A stretch of DNA of 64,000 bases, from positions 2,294,001 to 2,358,000 of the forward strand of contig NC_019792.1 of NCBI RefSeq assembly GCF_000230715.2, given 5' to 3'. The stretch is from Natronobacterium gregoryi SP2 (lineage in GTDB: Archaea > Halobacteriota > Halobacteria > Halobacteriales > Natrialbaceae). Positions within the stretch are counted from its first letter, which is position 1. Each line of letters opens with the position of its first letter. The position numbers and the translations under genes are program-made. A model generated the notes under the pieces. That model was not told the DNA's origin. It saw only the letters and a list, made by a program, of their open reading frames with translations, and searched no databases. This document shows positions 24,782 through 33,103 of this stretch, piece after piece.

Positions 24782-25874
24782 TCCATCCATACTCGAGCGC
24801 ACCGACGAGCGAACCGACCGACCGGGGCCGGACGCGCCGGTCGCCGTCTCGCTCGAGCACGTTACGAAACGCTACGCCGAGACGACGGCCGTCGACGACG
24901 TCTCGCTGTCGATCCGCGACGGCGAGTTCTTTACACTCGTCGGTCCGTCTGGCTGTGGAAAGACGACCACACTCAGGCTGCTCGCCGGCTTCGAGCACCC
25001 GACCGAGGGACGAGTCCGGTTCGGCGGCGTGGACGTCAGTGCCGTTCCGCCCGAGGACCGCGGCGTCGGCATCGTCTTCCAGAACTACGCGCTGTTTCCC
25101 CACATGAGCGTCGGCGAGAACGTCGCCTACGGCCTCGAGTTCGCTGACCCGCCCGGTGACGTCTCCGACGAGCAACGGGTCGCGGACCTCCTCGAGTTGG
25201 TCGACCTCGCAGGGATGGAAGACCGCGACCCCGACCAGCTCTCGGGCGGTCAGCAACAGCGAGTCGCCATCGCCCGCGCGCTCGCGCCCAGTCCGGACGT
25301 CCTCCTGCTCGACGAGCCGATGAGCGCGCTGGACGCGCAACTACGCGAGCGACTCCGCGTCCAGGTCAAGGCGATCCAGCGCGAACTCGGTATCACGACG
25401 ATCTACGTCACCCACGACCAAGAGGAAGCCCTCGCCATCTCGGATCGCGTCGCCGTGATGTCCGAAGGGATGCCCGAACAGATCGCACCACCCCGTGCCA
25501 TCTACCGCCAGCCCGAAACTCAGTTCGTCGCGGAGTTCATCGGAGATAACAACGTCTTCCCGGGGACCGTTACGGCGCTCGACGAGCGGGCCACGCTCGA
25601 GGTCGGCCCCGAGACGATGACGATCACAACCGACGCCGACCTCGCCGTCGGCGACGAGGTCGCCTTCTGCGTCCGCCCGGAGAACCTGCAGGTCGACGCC
25701 GAAAGGAACACGACGACCGCAACCGTCGACAACGCGGAGTTTCTCGGACAGACGACGCGGGTCCACCTCGAGTGGCACGGCCGGGAACTGCTCGTCCGGA
25801 CGCGGGAGCCGCCGTCGGGCGACGTGGTCGTGGGGTTCGACCCCGCCGACGCTCACGTGGTCGACGTTCGATAG
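24771..25874 (+). CDS. ABC transporter ATP-binding protein (thiamine importer)
   Basis: A 367-residue ATPase that powers the upstream permease. Walker A is GPSGCGKTT (58-66), the Q-loop VFQNYALFPHM, signature LSGGQQQRVAIARAL, Walker B DVLLLDEPMSALD and switch His in VTHDQEEAL. A C-terminal TOBE-type regulatory domain (about 270-367, CVRPENLQV) follows. This length is that of PotA/FbpC/CysA-type subunits rather than short bacterial ThiQ. The first 25 residues are polar and unconserved. Assignment to thiamine is by operon context. Confidence 0.88.
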   Translation: MASDPSILERTDERTDRPGPDAPVAVSLEHVTKRYAETTAVDDVSLSIRDGEFFTLVGPSGCGKTTTLRLLAGFEHPTEGRVRFGGVDVSAVPPEDRGVGIVFQNYALFPHMSVGENVAYGLEFADPPGDVSDEQRVADLLELVDLAGMEDRDPDQLSGGQQQRVAIARALAPSPDVLLLDEPMSALDAQLRERLRVQVKAIQRELGITTIYVTHDQEEALAISDRVAVMSEGMPEQIAPPRAIYRQPETQFVAEFIGDNNVFPGTVTALDERATLEVGPETMTITTDADLAVGDEVAFCVRPENLQVDAERNTTTATVDNAEFLGQTTRVHLEWHGRELLVRTREPPSGDVVVGFDPADAHVVDVR

Positions 25875-25889
25875 CGTTCCCAGCAAGAG

Positions 25890-26420
25890 TCGGACGATTC
25901 GGTAACCAGACAGATCCCTTCCGAATCCGCTCGGCGCGCTCGAGGTCGTCCGCGAGAAACCGGGCGAACTGAGCGAGCAACTGGTCGCGGCCTTCTCCCG
26001 CGAGAGTCTGGTCTCGATCCCGCCCCTCGAGTACCGAATGGACTGGGCGGTGCGGTTCGGACCCGTCGGCGACCTCGCCGACAGCCGTACCGCGGTCGAG
26101 ACGGTACTGGGCGGGATCGAGACGACGGTCGAGCGCGTCGGCGAGTGCCGCGGGGGCGGGCCCCACTCGAGCGGCTGACTGCTCGGCAGCAGGAGACGTT
26201 CCAGACGGCACGGGAACTCGGCTACTTTGCGATCCCCCGGGAGGCGAGTATCGAAGATGTCGCCGACGAACTGGGATGTGCGCCTGGAACGGCAAGTGAG
26301 CACCTGCGCAAAGCTCAACAGCGAGTAGTCGGGCAACTCGAATTTGAACGACTGCGTCAATCGAGCCGGTCTGTATGGATCGACTCGCCTTCGAACGGAG
26401 CGAGTGCTGTGGCCAGGTGA
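25890..26420 (+). pseudogene. Decayed bat-like HTH transcriptional regulator
   Basis: Two pieces of one gene in different frames. From about 25924 the frame reads NPLGALEVVREKPGELSEQL to a stop at about 26180 (VERVGECRGGGPHSSG). The next frame, from about 26145, carries a bacterio-opsin-activator-type HTH_10 domain: LTARQQETFQTARELGYFAI then DVADELGCAPGTASEHLRKA. The frame change is at or near the G/C run GGGGGCGGGCCCC. The N-terminal start is not evident. Intact relatives are single proteins of roughly 200 residues or more, so this is a frameshifted, truncated copy. A sequencing error could restore the join but not the missing start. Confidence 0.65.
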
Positions 26421-26560
26421 CCGAGCCTGTACTCGCCAGCAACGTCGGCCGAATAGTGTCGTCGGGGCGTCAGGACGGCACCGCCGACGCTACCGACGCC
26501 GACGACTGCAGCGGCGGCAATCGCTCTCGACGGGCGAGTTCGGGACCCATACTGATTCAT
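26357..26560 (-). CDS. Possible small hydrophobic protein
   Basis: A 67-codon reading from ATG 26560. MNQYGSRTRPSRAIAAAAVV followed by GVGSVGGAVLTP looks like a basic N-terminus plus one membrane or signal helix, reminiscent of small haloarchaeal membrane proteins. The C-terminal part (SADVAGEYRLGHLATALAPF) is unremarkable and overlaps the decayed regulator on the other strand. Could be a remnant or chance reading. Confidence 0.3.
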   Translation of the reverse strand: MNQYGSRTRPSRAIAAAAVVGVGSVGGAVLTPRRHYSADVAGEYRLGHLATALAPFEGESIHTDRLD

Positions 26561-26693
26561 GAAAACACGCTAAGAAACATCTCCTGGGCCCAAAGCGACA
26601 GCGGGTACGTCGACGAGCCCGTGAAAACTGAAACGGTTACCGCGATCAACCGACGGCTATATTCTCTCGGAGCGCCCCGCCTCGCACACGCAC

Positions 26694-27242
26694 ATGCTCG
26701 TTCGGTTCGTCACTGGAAACGAAGGCAAAGCCCGCGAGGCCCAGGAGTATCTGGACGGAATCACCGCCGTCGAGCGAGTCGAGTACGACTACACCGAGAT
26801 TCAAAGCGACTCACTCGAGGAAATCGCGACTCGAGGCGCACGCGAGTCGTTCGAGGAACTCTCGGGGACGGAACCGGTGCTCGTGGGCGATACGGGGATG
26901 TTCGTCGACACACTGGGTGGCTTCCCCGGCCCGTACTCGGCGTACGTCGAAGACACCGTCGGCGTCGAACGGCTCTGGCGACTTGCAAGCGAGGAGGACG
27001 ACCACCGGGCGCGCTTCCGGACCGTGCTCGGCTACGCCGACGCCGACCGGACCGAGACCTTCGAGGGAGAACTCGTCGGCACGCTCGTCCCGCCACGCGG
27101 CGATGGCGGATTCGGCTACGATCCGATCTTCGAGTACAACGGCCAAACGCTGGCCGAGATGGACGTTGAGGAGAAAAACGCGATTTCGCATCGCGGCCGC
27201 GCGCTGGCGACGTTTGCGGACTGGTACGCGGACTGCGAATAA
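26694..27242 (+). CDS. XTP/dITP diphosphatase (RdgB/HAM1 family)
   Basis: A 182-residue non-canonical purine NTP pyrophosphatase that hydrolyses XTP, ITP and dITP to monophosphates, keeping them out of nucleic acids. The N-terminal substrate loop is TGNEGK (7-12), the metal/catalytic Asp is D66 in LVGDTGMFVD, and the GFPGPYSAYV and ISHRGRAL motifs complete the site. Length fits the family. It is preceded by AT-rich DNA (CGGCTATATTCTC about 26 bp before the ATG), a likely TATA box. Confidence 0.93.
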   Translation: MLVRFVTGNEGKAREAQEYLDGITAVERVEYDYTEIQSDSLEEIATRGARESFEELSGTEPVLVGDTGMFVDTLGGFPGPYSAYVEDTVGVERLWRLASEEDDHRARFRTVLGYADADRTETFEGELVGTLVPPRGDGGFGYDPIFEYNGQTLAEMDVEEKNAISHRGRALATFADWYADCE

Positions 27243-27245
27243 CTG

Positions 27246-27749
27246 TCACTCGAGTTTGTTCCCGGTCCGTCGTGCTCGAGGGTTCAGATCCGGACCGGGA
27301 TACTCGCCGCCCTCGATTTCCGCGTAGAGGCTCTCGGGATCGAAGAGGGTCGCGAAGGCGTCCGGCGGCCGAACGCTGACCGAGACGCGTGGTTGCATCG
27401 AGAGGCCGGCTTTCGCCGACCCCAGTTGCTCGTCGTAGGACAGCAGGTGCGCCGCGTTCCCGCGGTAGGCCGAGGCCAGCGCTGGGGGGTCGTCCTCGGG
27501 GTGGTCGACCGTTCGGCGTTCGGCCTCGAGTCGCTCGCGATGGTCCGCCGCGAGGTCCTCGTCGGCGAGGTCCGTGACGATGCGTTCGGTTCGCTCGAGG
27601 AGGTGGTCGCTCGCGACGAGCTCGACCCAGGAGTGACTGCGGACGTGATCGAGCGCCTCGCGAGCGTCGCCACCGATCAGGAGGTCGGATGCAAGTACGT
27701 CCACGTCGGCGACGACGCGGGCCGGATTCGGGCGGTCGTCGTCACTCAT
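27246..27749 (-). CDS. PIN-like nuclease-domain protein
   Basis: A 167-residue haloarchaeal protein with PIN-like layout: an acidic first strand VVADVDVLASDLL (D15, D17, D22), a helical middle with acidic residues, and a late strand HLLSYDEQL with another Asp. Four acidic residues in this order are the usual metal site of PIN ribonucleases. The fold is inferred from pattern, not from a named match. The gene overlaps by 8 bp the end of a 34-codon upstream reading frame (27742-27846), as in coupled toxin-antitoxin pairs. Convergent with the RdgB gene, 3 bp apart. Confidence 0.7.
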   Translation of the reverse strand: MSDDDRPNPARVVADVDVLASDLLIGGDAREALDHVRSHSWVELVASDHLLERTERIVTDLADEDLAADHRERLEAERRTVDHPEDDPPALASAYRGNAAHLLSYDEQLGSAKAGLSMQPRVSVSVRPPDAFATLFDPESLYAEIEGGEYPGPDLNPRARRTGNKLE

Positions 27750-27846
27750 CGTCGGCCTCCAGGTCGTCGATCGCCGCGCGAATCTCCTCGAGTGAGACGT
27801 CGTACGCCGAACCGCGTTCGAAGAGGTCGCTCCAGGTGTTCGTCAT
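27742..27846 (-). CDS. 34-residue microprotein upstream of PIN-like gene
   Basis: MTNTWSDLFERGSAYDVSLE and then EIRAAIDDLEADDE: a small acidic, probably helical peptide. Its end overlaps the start of the PIN-like gene, so it would be translated first and coupled to it. The composition is protein-like and haloarchaeal (acidic, no stop in a high-GC frame would be expected by chance over only 34 codons, so length alone is weak evidence). An antitoxin or regulatory role is inference. Confidence 0.55.
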   Translation of the reverse strand: MTNTWSDLFERGSAYDVSLEEIRAAIDDLEADDE

Positions 27847-27895
27847 TAGGGGGACCTTGGCAACGCGATCCCAAAAGACTCGCCCCTCTCGGTCG

Positions 27896-28142
27896 TCACT
27901 CGCGTGCGAGTCGGTCGTACAGCCAGCCAAAGAGGTAGCTGAACGCGAACGCGTCCACGAACCCGAGCGCAGTCCCCCACGAGGTCGCCGGGAGAGCGGC
28001 TGTAGCCGGGGTAGACGTCTTCGAGCAGCAGTCGCCATCGCTGGCCGTACTGCGTTCCCGCGAACAACTCGAGCAGCGCGACCACGGTCGCCCAGCGGAT
28101 GCCGGCCGAGAGGCCGAGCGCGCGTTTGTCGACGTTCGACAG
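27896..28142 (-). pseudogene. Frameshifted small membrane protein (haloarchaeal 'holin'-type)
   Basis: Read on the minus strand, the first frame gives SNVDKRALGLSAGIRWATVV and on through ELFAGTQYGQRWRLLLEDVY, PGYSRSPGDL. At about 27980 the meaningful reading moves to another frame, WGTALGFVDAFAFSYLFGWL then YDRLARE and stop. Joined, these make one two-helix protein similar to small haloarchaeal proteins often labelled phage holin. The codon where ATG is expected is CTG (28142). One indel and a lost start suggest a dead gene; a sequencing error plus CTG start is the alternative. Confidence 0.6.
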
Positions 28143-28179
28143 ACAGCACGTACCACAGCCAGTCCGTAAAGGTAACAGA

Positions 28180-29283
28180 TCAGTCCGCTCGAGCGACCAG
28201 CCAGAACGCGACCGCGCCGACGACGAACGCGACGCCGACGTTGACGGCCAGTCCGAGGACGCCGACCCCGACGACGACCGCGAGTGCCCGGCCGTCGGAG
28301 ACGGGTTCGAACGCTGCCCGCCCGAGTTCGAATGCGACGACGACGAGCAAGACGCCGAGGAGAGCCACGGGGAATGCGGCCAGCAGGGCACCGGCGGCGA
28401 CCAGCGCGAGCGCGAGGTAGCCGATCCCCAGCAGGACGTTCGCGCCGCCGGTTCGTGCGCCGAAGGCGTGCTTGCCGGCCAGCCCGCCGCTGCCGTGACA
28501 CATCGGGACGCCGCCGATCGGCACCGCCGCGAGACAGGTCACGCCCATGCTCTTTGACAGCGAGTCAGCGGAGACGTCGCGGTTGTAGAGGTCGCCACAC
28601 AGCAGCGCCGTCGCGATCGCCGCGTTTCCGATCGTCATCCCCAGCTGGGCGACGGTGCCCTCGAGTGCACCAAGAGTAAACGCCGGCGTTCCGGCTGGGA
28701 AAGCCGCGAGGTCGGGGACACTGGGTGTGGGGATACCTGCCGTCGCGACGGCCGCGACCCCACCGAGCGCGAGGACGACCAGCACGCTCGACTGGCGGTA
28801 GCCGACGAGCGCGAACGCGGCGACGACGGCGAATCCGCCGACTGCCACGAGCGGGGCGTCGACCGAGAGTCCGATCGCGGCCTCGAGCAACAGCAGGGCG
28901 ACGGCGAGTTGGACGCCTCGAATGACGGGTTCGCCGACGATCCGCTGGAGGTGGCCGACGAGTCCGAACTGGCCGACGACCAGCAGGACGATTCCGGCGA
29001 GCAACCCAGCAGCGGCGAGTTCGGGATAGGACAGCGAGCCGACGATCGCCAACCCGACGAGTGCCTTCATCGGCTCGACAGAGAGTGGCATCCCGTAGTA
29101 AAGCCCCCAGACGATCTGGAAGACGCCGAAGCCGACGAGAACGTGGGGCAAGGAGATGCTCGTCGTCGCTGCAAGCGCCACCAGCAACGGGAGGACAGTA
29201 ACTGAATCACCTAGCGCACCCGTGAGTTCGCTCGTAGAGAGTTCGAGCTCGTTCTCGCGCCCAGATCGGAACGAGTGCGCCAT
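28180..29283 (-). CDS. MOT1-type molybdate/sulfate transporter
   Basis: A 367-residue integral membrane protein with about ten helices, related to the MOT1 (MFS_MOT1) and SulP-like putative sulfate/molybdate transporters. Conserved blocks of the family are visible: the loop GNAAIATALLCGDLY in the C-terminal half and PMCHGSGGLAGKHAFGARTG, plus GMPLSVEPMKAL near helix 3. It likely imports molybdate, which fits the WtpABC-type importer 7 kb away. Start ATG 29283. It is divergent from the HypE-like gene, sharing an AT-rich promoter region (ATATTTTACTATTG at about 29306). Confidence 0.85.
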   Translation of the reverse strand: MAHSFRSGRENELELSTSELTGALGDSVTVLPLLVALAATTSISLPHVLVGFGVFQIVWGLYYGMPLSVEPMKALVGLAIVGSLSYPELAAAGLLAGIVLLVVGQFGLVGHLQRIVGEPVIRGVQLAVALLLLEAAIGLSVDAPLVAVGGFAVVAAFALVGYRQSSVLVVLALGGVAAVATAGIPTPSVPDLAAFPAGTPAFTLGALEGTVAQLGMTIGNAAIATALLCGDLYNRDVSADSLSKSMGVTCLAAVPIGGVPMCHGSGGLAGKHAFGARTGGANVLLGIGYLALALVAAGALLAAFPVALLGVLLVVVAFELGRAAFEPVSDGRALAVVVGVGVLGLAVNVGVAFVVGAVAFWLVARAD

Positions 29284-29441
29284 CTACTTGCTGTTTGCTG
29301 GCGAGATATTTTACTATTGTGTGTAACTACGCGACGTTCCGGAGCGATGCTGAGAAACAAGTATTGGTTACGGGGTCTGGCGGGGAGACTGCCACACGAC
29401 CGACCAGCAGCCCTAAGAGCGAGCGATCGGAGCGTTCGAAC

Positions 29442-30470
29442 ATGAGTAAACTCGGCAAGATAGATCGAGAGTTCTTCGATCGCCACGTTGCGCCCAGGCT
29501 GGGCGCGACTCGCAACGACGTCGCCGTCGGCCCCAAACACGGCGTCGACTTCGGCGTGATCGACGTCGACGGCTCTGCACTCGTCGTTGCGACCGATCCG
29601 ATCTCGATTCTCCCGCCGCTTGGACTCGAGCGCGCAGCACGCTTCGCGCTCGATCTGATCCTCGCGGACGTCGCGGTCAGCGGCGTTTCGCCGTCGCACC
29701 TCTCTATCTGTTTCACCCTGCCGGAGACGATGACCGACGAGGCGTTCGCGACCGTCTGGGAGACGATTCACGAGGAGTGTGAGGATCTCGGCGTGGCAGT
29801 TACCACCGGACACACCGCCCGCTACTCCGACCCTTCCTATCCGTGGGTCGGTGCGGCGACAGCGATCGGCGTCGGCGACCACGACGAAATCGTCCGCCCC
29901 GACGGGGCAAGCCCCGGCGACCGGCTCCTGTTGACGACCGGGCCTGCCGTGGAGTCCGTGGGCCTGCTCAGCACGCTCTACGGCGACCAACTCGAACTGT
30001 CTGCCGACGTCGTCGCCGACGCCCAGCAGCGACTCGAGGAGGTTCACTGCGTCCGAGACGCGTTGACGGCCGCGGCCGCGGGCCCCGTGACGGCGATGCA
30101 CGACGTGACCGAGGGTGGGATCGCCGGCGCACTGAACGAGATGGCCGACGGTGCGGGCGTACGGTTCGCGGTCGACCACGAGGCCGTTCCGCTACGGCCT
30201 GGCGTCGCCGAGGTCTGTGCTGCCCTCGAGATTGACCCCTGGGCTGCCACTAGCTGTGGCTCGTTGGTGATCGCGGTCGAACCCGACGGCGTCGCCGACG
30301 TTCGCCGGGCTCTCGAGGACCGCAACACCGTCGTCGCGGAGATCGGCCGCGTCGAGTCCGGTGAGGGTGTCGTCGTCGACGGCGAGCGACTCGAGCACCC
30401 GAGCGTCGATCCGTCGTGGCGGGCGTACGCGGAACTCGCCGCTGAGGCAGACGCTTCCGATCAGGAGTGA
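29442..30470 (+). CDS. AIR synthase-related protein (HypE-like)
   Basis: A 342-residue member of the PurM/HypE/ThiL/SelD fold, with an ATP-binding N-terminal half and a C-terminal AIRS_C domain. Key motifs: the opening LGKIDREFFDRHVAPRLGA, the DPISILPP metal/ATP segment, a helix FALDLILADVAVSGVSPSHL, a GASPGDRLLLTTGPAVESVG strand, and MHDVTEGGIAGALNEMADGA, the typical HypE/PurM GG motif. True HypE ends in a PRIC-like Cys; here the C-terminus is AEADASDQE with no terminal Cys, so carbamoyl-thiocarboxylate chemistry for hydrogenases is not supported. The actual substrate is unknown. A cofactor-related role is suggested only by the neighbours. Confidence 0.8.
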   Translation: MSKLGKIDREFFDRHVAPRLGATRNDVAVGPKHGVDFGVIDVDGSALVVATDPISILPPLGLERAARFALDLILADVAVSGVSPSHLSICFTLPETMTDEAFATVWETIHEECEDLGVAVTTGHTARYSDPSYPWVGAATAIGVGDHDEIVRPDGASPGDRLLLTTGPAVESVGLLSTLYGDQLELSADVVADAQQRLEEVHCVRDALTAAAAGPVTAMHDVTEGGIAGALNEMADGAGVRFAVDHEAVPLRPGVAEVCAALEIDPWAATSCGSLVIAVEPDGVADVRRALEDRNTVVAEIGRVESGEGVVVDGERLEHPSVDPSWRAYAELAAEADASDQE

Positions 30471-30472
30471 GC

Positions 30473-32374
30473 TCAGCCGGCCGGACAGTCCCGGTCAGGA
30501 GCCTCCCACGCGGTACGCTCGAGCAACTCCGGATTCGCCGGTTCACACAGCGGTGCCAGGTCGACGATGCTCTCCGATCGCATGCCGGAGACGGAGTCTT
30601 CGAACGCGGCGAGTGCGTCGGTCGCGGGTGCGTGAGCGAGCGTCTCGGTCCCGTCGACGCGGTGGAGGCGTTCGTCGACCGGGTGGGTCGGTGAGTAAGA
30701 GCGTTCGAAGACGTCGCCGTCGGTCTCGCCAGTCGCGCCGTGCCAGAAGTTACCGCTGCCGTCGTCGGTCCAGACGCGGAGTGCACCGAGGCGTGCCTCT
30801 GCGTCCTCGTAGTTGCCGACGAAGTCGTTCGCTCGCACCCGATTCGTCGGGAGGAGCTGGTTCGCCTGGGCACCCAGGGCGTTGCCCGCGAGGACGTTGT
30901 GTTCGTAGATGGAGTTGCCCGCCGCAGTCGTCAGCCCGACTTCGGCGTCGGTCACGAGGTTGTTGGCGACGTACGAGCGCGAGCCAGCGGTGAGAATGCC
31001 CTGCGAGCCTCCTCGAACCTCGTTCCCGACGATGGCGTTGTGTTCGGGGTCGGTCATCACGTCGATCCCGGTCGACATCGCGTCGTCGATCCGATTGTCC
31101 ACGATCAGGGTACTCGAGGTGTACATCAGGTGGACGCCGATCCGATTGTTCTCCAGGCTGTTGTTTCGGTAGACCAGTCCGTCGGATCGGTGGGCGTAGA
31201 CGCCATCCCGGCCGTCGACGAACCGCGAATCTGTTACGACGGCATCCGTCGAACGCATCGCAAGCACGCCCATGTAGCCGTCGCTCCAGTGGTCGCTCCC
31301 GTAGACAGTGACGTTTCGGACGACGGTTTCGGGACTGTCACGGAGCAAGACGCCGTTCGACGGCGTCTCGATCGTCACGTTCTCGACGGCGGCGTGTGAG
31401 CCGTTGACCTCGATCCCGGCGTCGCCCTGTCCGTACGCCATCTCGAGCGGATCGTCGCTCTGGGAGTCCACGTCGCCGGCACCAGGTTCGGCTACGTCAC
31501 CGACGCCGGTGATCTCCAGGTCGGTGACGGCAGCGCGGTCGGCATCGAGCGTGAGAACCGTCCCGTTGTCGTCACCCTGGAGCGTCGCGTTGCCGTCGCC
31601 AGCGATCGTGAGTGGCCGGTCGACCTCGATGCCGTCCGGCACGTCGTGGTCGCCCTCGAGCAGAATCGTCGACTCCGCCGGTGCCGCCTCGAGTGCGTCG
31701 GCGACGGTCTCGACGTCGTCGCCGACGACGACTTCCACCGGCCGGTCCTGCAGCGTCTCCGCGTCTGCGACGAGGGCGTCTGCCCGTGCGTGTCTGTCGT
31801 CCACTCGGTCGCGGACGACGTCGGCGTCGTCGACGCTAAACTCGGACTCGAGGAGTTGGGCCCACTCGAGGACGGTGCCGTCGTGGGCCGTTGCGAACGC
31901 CTCGGCGTCCGACTGGTCCGAGAAGGGGACGACGGTTTCGCCTGCAGGTGTTCGTGCCTCGCTGTCGACGACGAACGCGGCTTCTTCGGCGTCGACCCAG
32001 CCGATCGAGTCCGCGGCGATCGGGTGTCCTTCCTCCGAGAGTTCGAGATTCGTTTCACTGTAGTCGGAGACGTGGACGGAAAGCGGGTAGCCGAACCGAT
32101 CCTCGTGACCTGCCGCCTGGCTGTCGTCGACGAACCGTTCGATCCCGTTGTAGCCGACGACGTACTCGTACTGCGAGTAGAAGACCTGTGCCTGCGGAAC
32201 GTCGATCTCGTCGTCGTCGGGTGCGTTCTCGAGGACGACGCCGGTCTCGACGGTGTCCTCGAACGGGACTGGGTCGGGCGATGTCGATCCGGGATCGGCG
32301 ACGAAGAGACCGACGACGCCGGCAATTCCGACGGCGAGCGCGAGCGAGAGGAGGAGACGACGCGGGACGGCCAT
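30473..32374 (-). CDS. nosD: NosD-type protein with NosL-like N-terminal domain, paralogue 1
   Basis: A 633-residue exported protein. One N-terminal membrane/signal helix (LLLSLALAVGIAGVVGLFV). Residues about 60-165 resemble the C-terminal half of NosL: VFYSQYEYVVGYNGIERFVD, AEEAAFVVDSEARTPAGETV and VPFSDQSDAEAFATAHDG. Residues about 215-580 form a right-handed parallel beta-helix of NosD/CASH type, with repeats such as NNSLENNRIGVHLMYTSST and NRIDDAMSTGIDVMTD. NosD works with NosF and NosY in copper-site assembly of nitrous oxide reductase. The NosL-like part lacks the CxxCxM copper ligands. It is 2 bp from the AIR-synthase gene stop (convergent). Confidence 0.88.
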   Translation of the reverse strand: MAVPRRLLLSLALAVGIAGVVGLFVADPGSTSPDPVPFEDTVETGVVLENAPDDDEIDVPQAQVFYSQYEYVVGYNGIERFVDDSQAAGHEDRFGYPLSVHVSDYSETNLELSEEGHPIAADSIGWVDAEEAAFVVDSEARTPAGETVVPFSDQSDAEAFATAHDGTVLEWAQLLESEFSVDDADVVRDRVDDRHARADALVADAETLQDRPVEVVVGDDVETVADALEAAPAESTILLEGDHDVPDGIEVDRPLTIAGDGNATLQGDDNGTVLTLDADRAAVTDLEITGVGDVAEPGAGDVDSQSDDPLEMAYGQGDAGIEVNGSHAAVENVTIETPSNGVLLRDSPETVVRNVTVYGSDHWSDGYMGVLAMRSTDAVVTDSRFVDGRDGVYAHRSDGLVYRNNSLENNRIGVHLMYTSSTLIVDNRIDDAMSTGIDVMTDPEHNAIVGNEVRGGSQGILTAGSRSYVANNLVTDAEVGLTTAAGNSIYEHNVLAGNALGAQANQLLPTNRVRANDFVGNYEDAEARLGALRVWTDDGSGNFWHGATGETDGDVFERSYSPTHPVDERLHRVDGTETLAHAPATDALAAFEDSVSGMRSESIVDLAPLCEPANPELLERTAWEAPDRDCPAG

Positions 32375-32500
32375 TGTCGTGTCACTCTCGGTGAGGGCGG
32401 CTCATAGTCGGTCTGGTACGTACATCGAAGGTCGAGGCCGGTATCCGAGACGGCACAATCGACCGTGTGCGTTTTACGGAGTGCGCTCTTTGCTCCGGTA

Positions 32501-33100
32501 ATGGCAGGCTCTGCCCACTGCTCGTGGCACCGCCGTCGACTACTCGCTACCGTCGGTGCCGGCACTGTGGCGGGACTCGCCGGCTGTTCTAGCGACGACG
32601 GTGAGAGCGACCAGACCGTCGCAGATCCAGACGAGGAGCCGTCTCCCTTCCTCGTCGCCCATCCCGGTGACGAGCCAAAGGACTTCGAGAGCCAGCACAT
32701 GTGTGGCGTCTGTTCGATGGGCGTCGTCGACTACCCCGATCGAAACGCTCAACTTGCCCACGAGAACGGCGACGGGATGATGCTCTGTAGCCCGGGCTGT
32801 CTGTTCGCCTACTCCGTCGCACCCAAGCACTTCGACGGTCCCGACAGCGAGGTCGTTGGCGTCTGGGTGACCGACTTCGATACGGGTGAACTGATCGACG
32901 GCTTCGACGCCTACTACGCCCTCGAACACGACGAGAGGCGGGCAGACGACCCGATGGGTGTCGATCCACGCGTCTACGAAGACGAGGAACTAGCACTCGA
33001 GTACGTCGACCGGTACGACGATCTAGGCGAGGACGACGTCATCACGTTCTCGGCGGTCGACGAAGACGTCGCTCGGATCTACCGAAGTACCCGTCTTTGA
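32501..33100 (+). CDS. nosL: NosL-type copper lipoprotein 1
   Basis: A 199-residue lipoprotein. Signal HRRRLLATVGAGTVAGLAGC with lipid Cys29. The copper-binding centre has C68-GV-C71-SM73, the C..C.M arrangement of NosL, and a second Cys pair occurs at CSPGC (about 107-111). NosL delivers Cu(I) to nitrous oxide reductase in bacteria. The C-terminal half (VVGVWVTDFDTGELIDGFDA) matches the NosL beta-alpha core. Divergent from nosD paralogue 1, with about 126 bp between starts, so a shared promoter region is likely. Convergent with the TauE-like gene, 3 bp apart. Confidence 0.85.
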   Translation: MAGSAHCSWHRRRLLATVGAGTVAGLAGCSSDDGESDQTVADPDEEPSPFLVAHPGDEPKDFESQHMCGVCSMGVVDYPDRNAQLAHENGDGMMLCSPGCLFAYSVAPKHFDGPDSEVVGVWVTDFDTGELIDGFDAYYALEHDERRADDPMGVDPRVYEDEELALEYVDRYDDLGEDDVITFSAVDEDVARIYRSTRL

Positions 33101-33103
33101 CGC

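Noticed and set aside
29295-29441. 49-codon extension of the HypE-like gene to 29295
   Set aside because: It overlaps the divergent promoter region and gives a low-complexity start; ATG 29442 gives the family's usual N-terminus.
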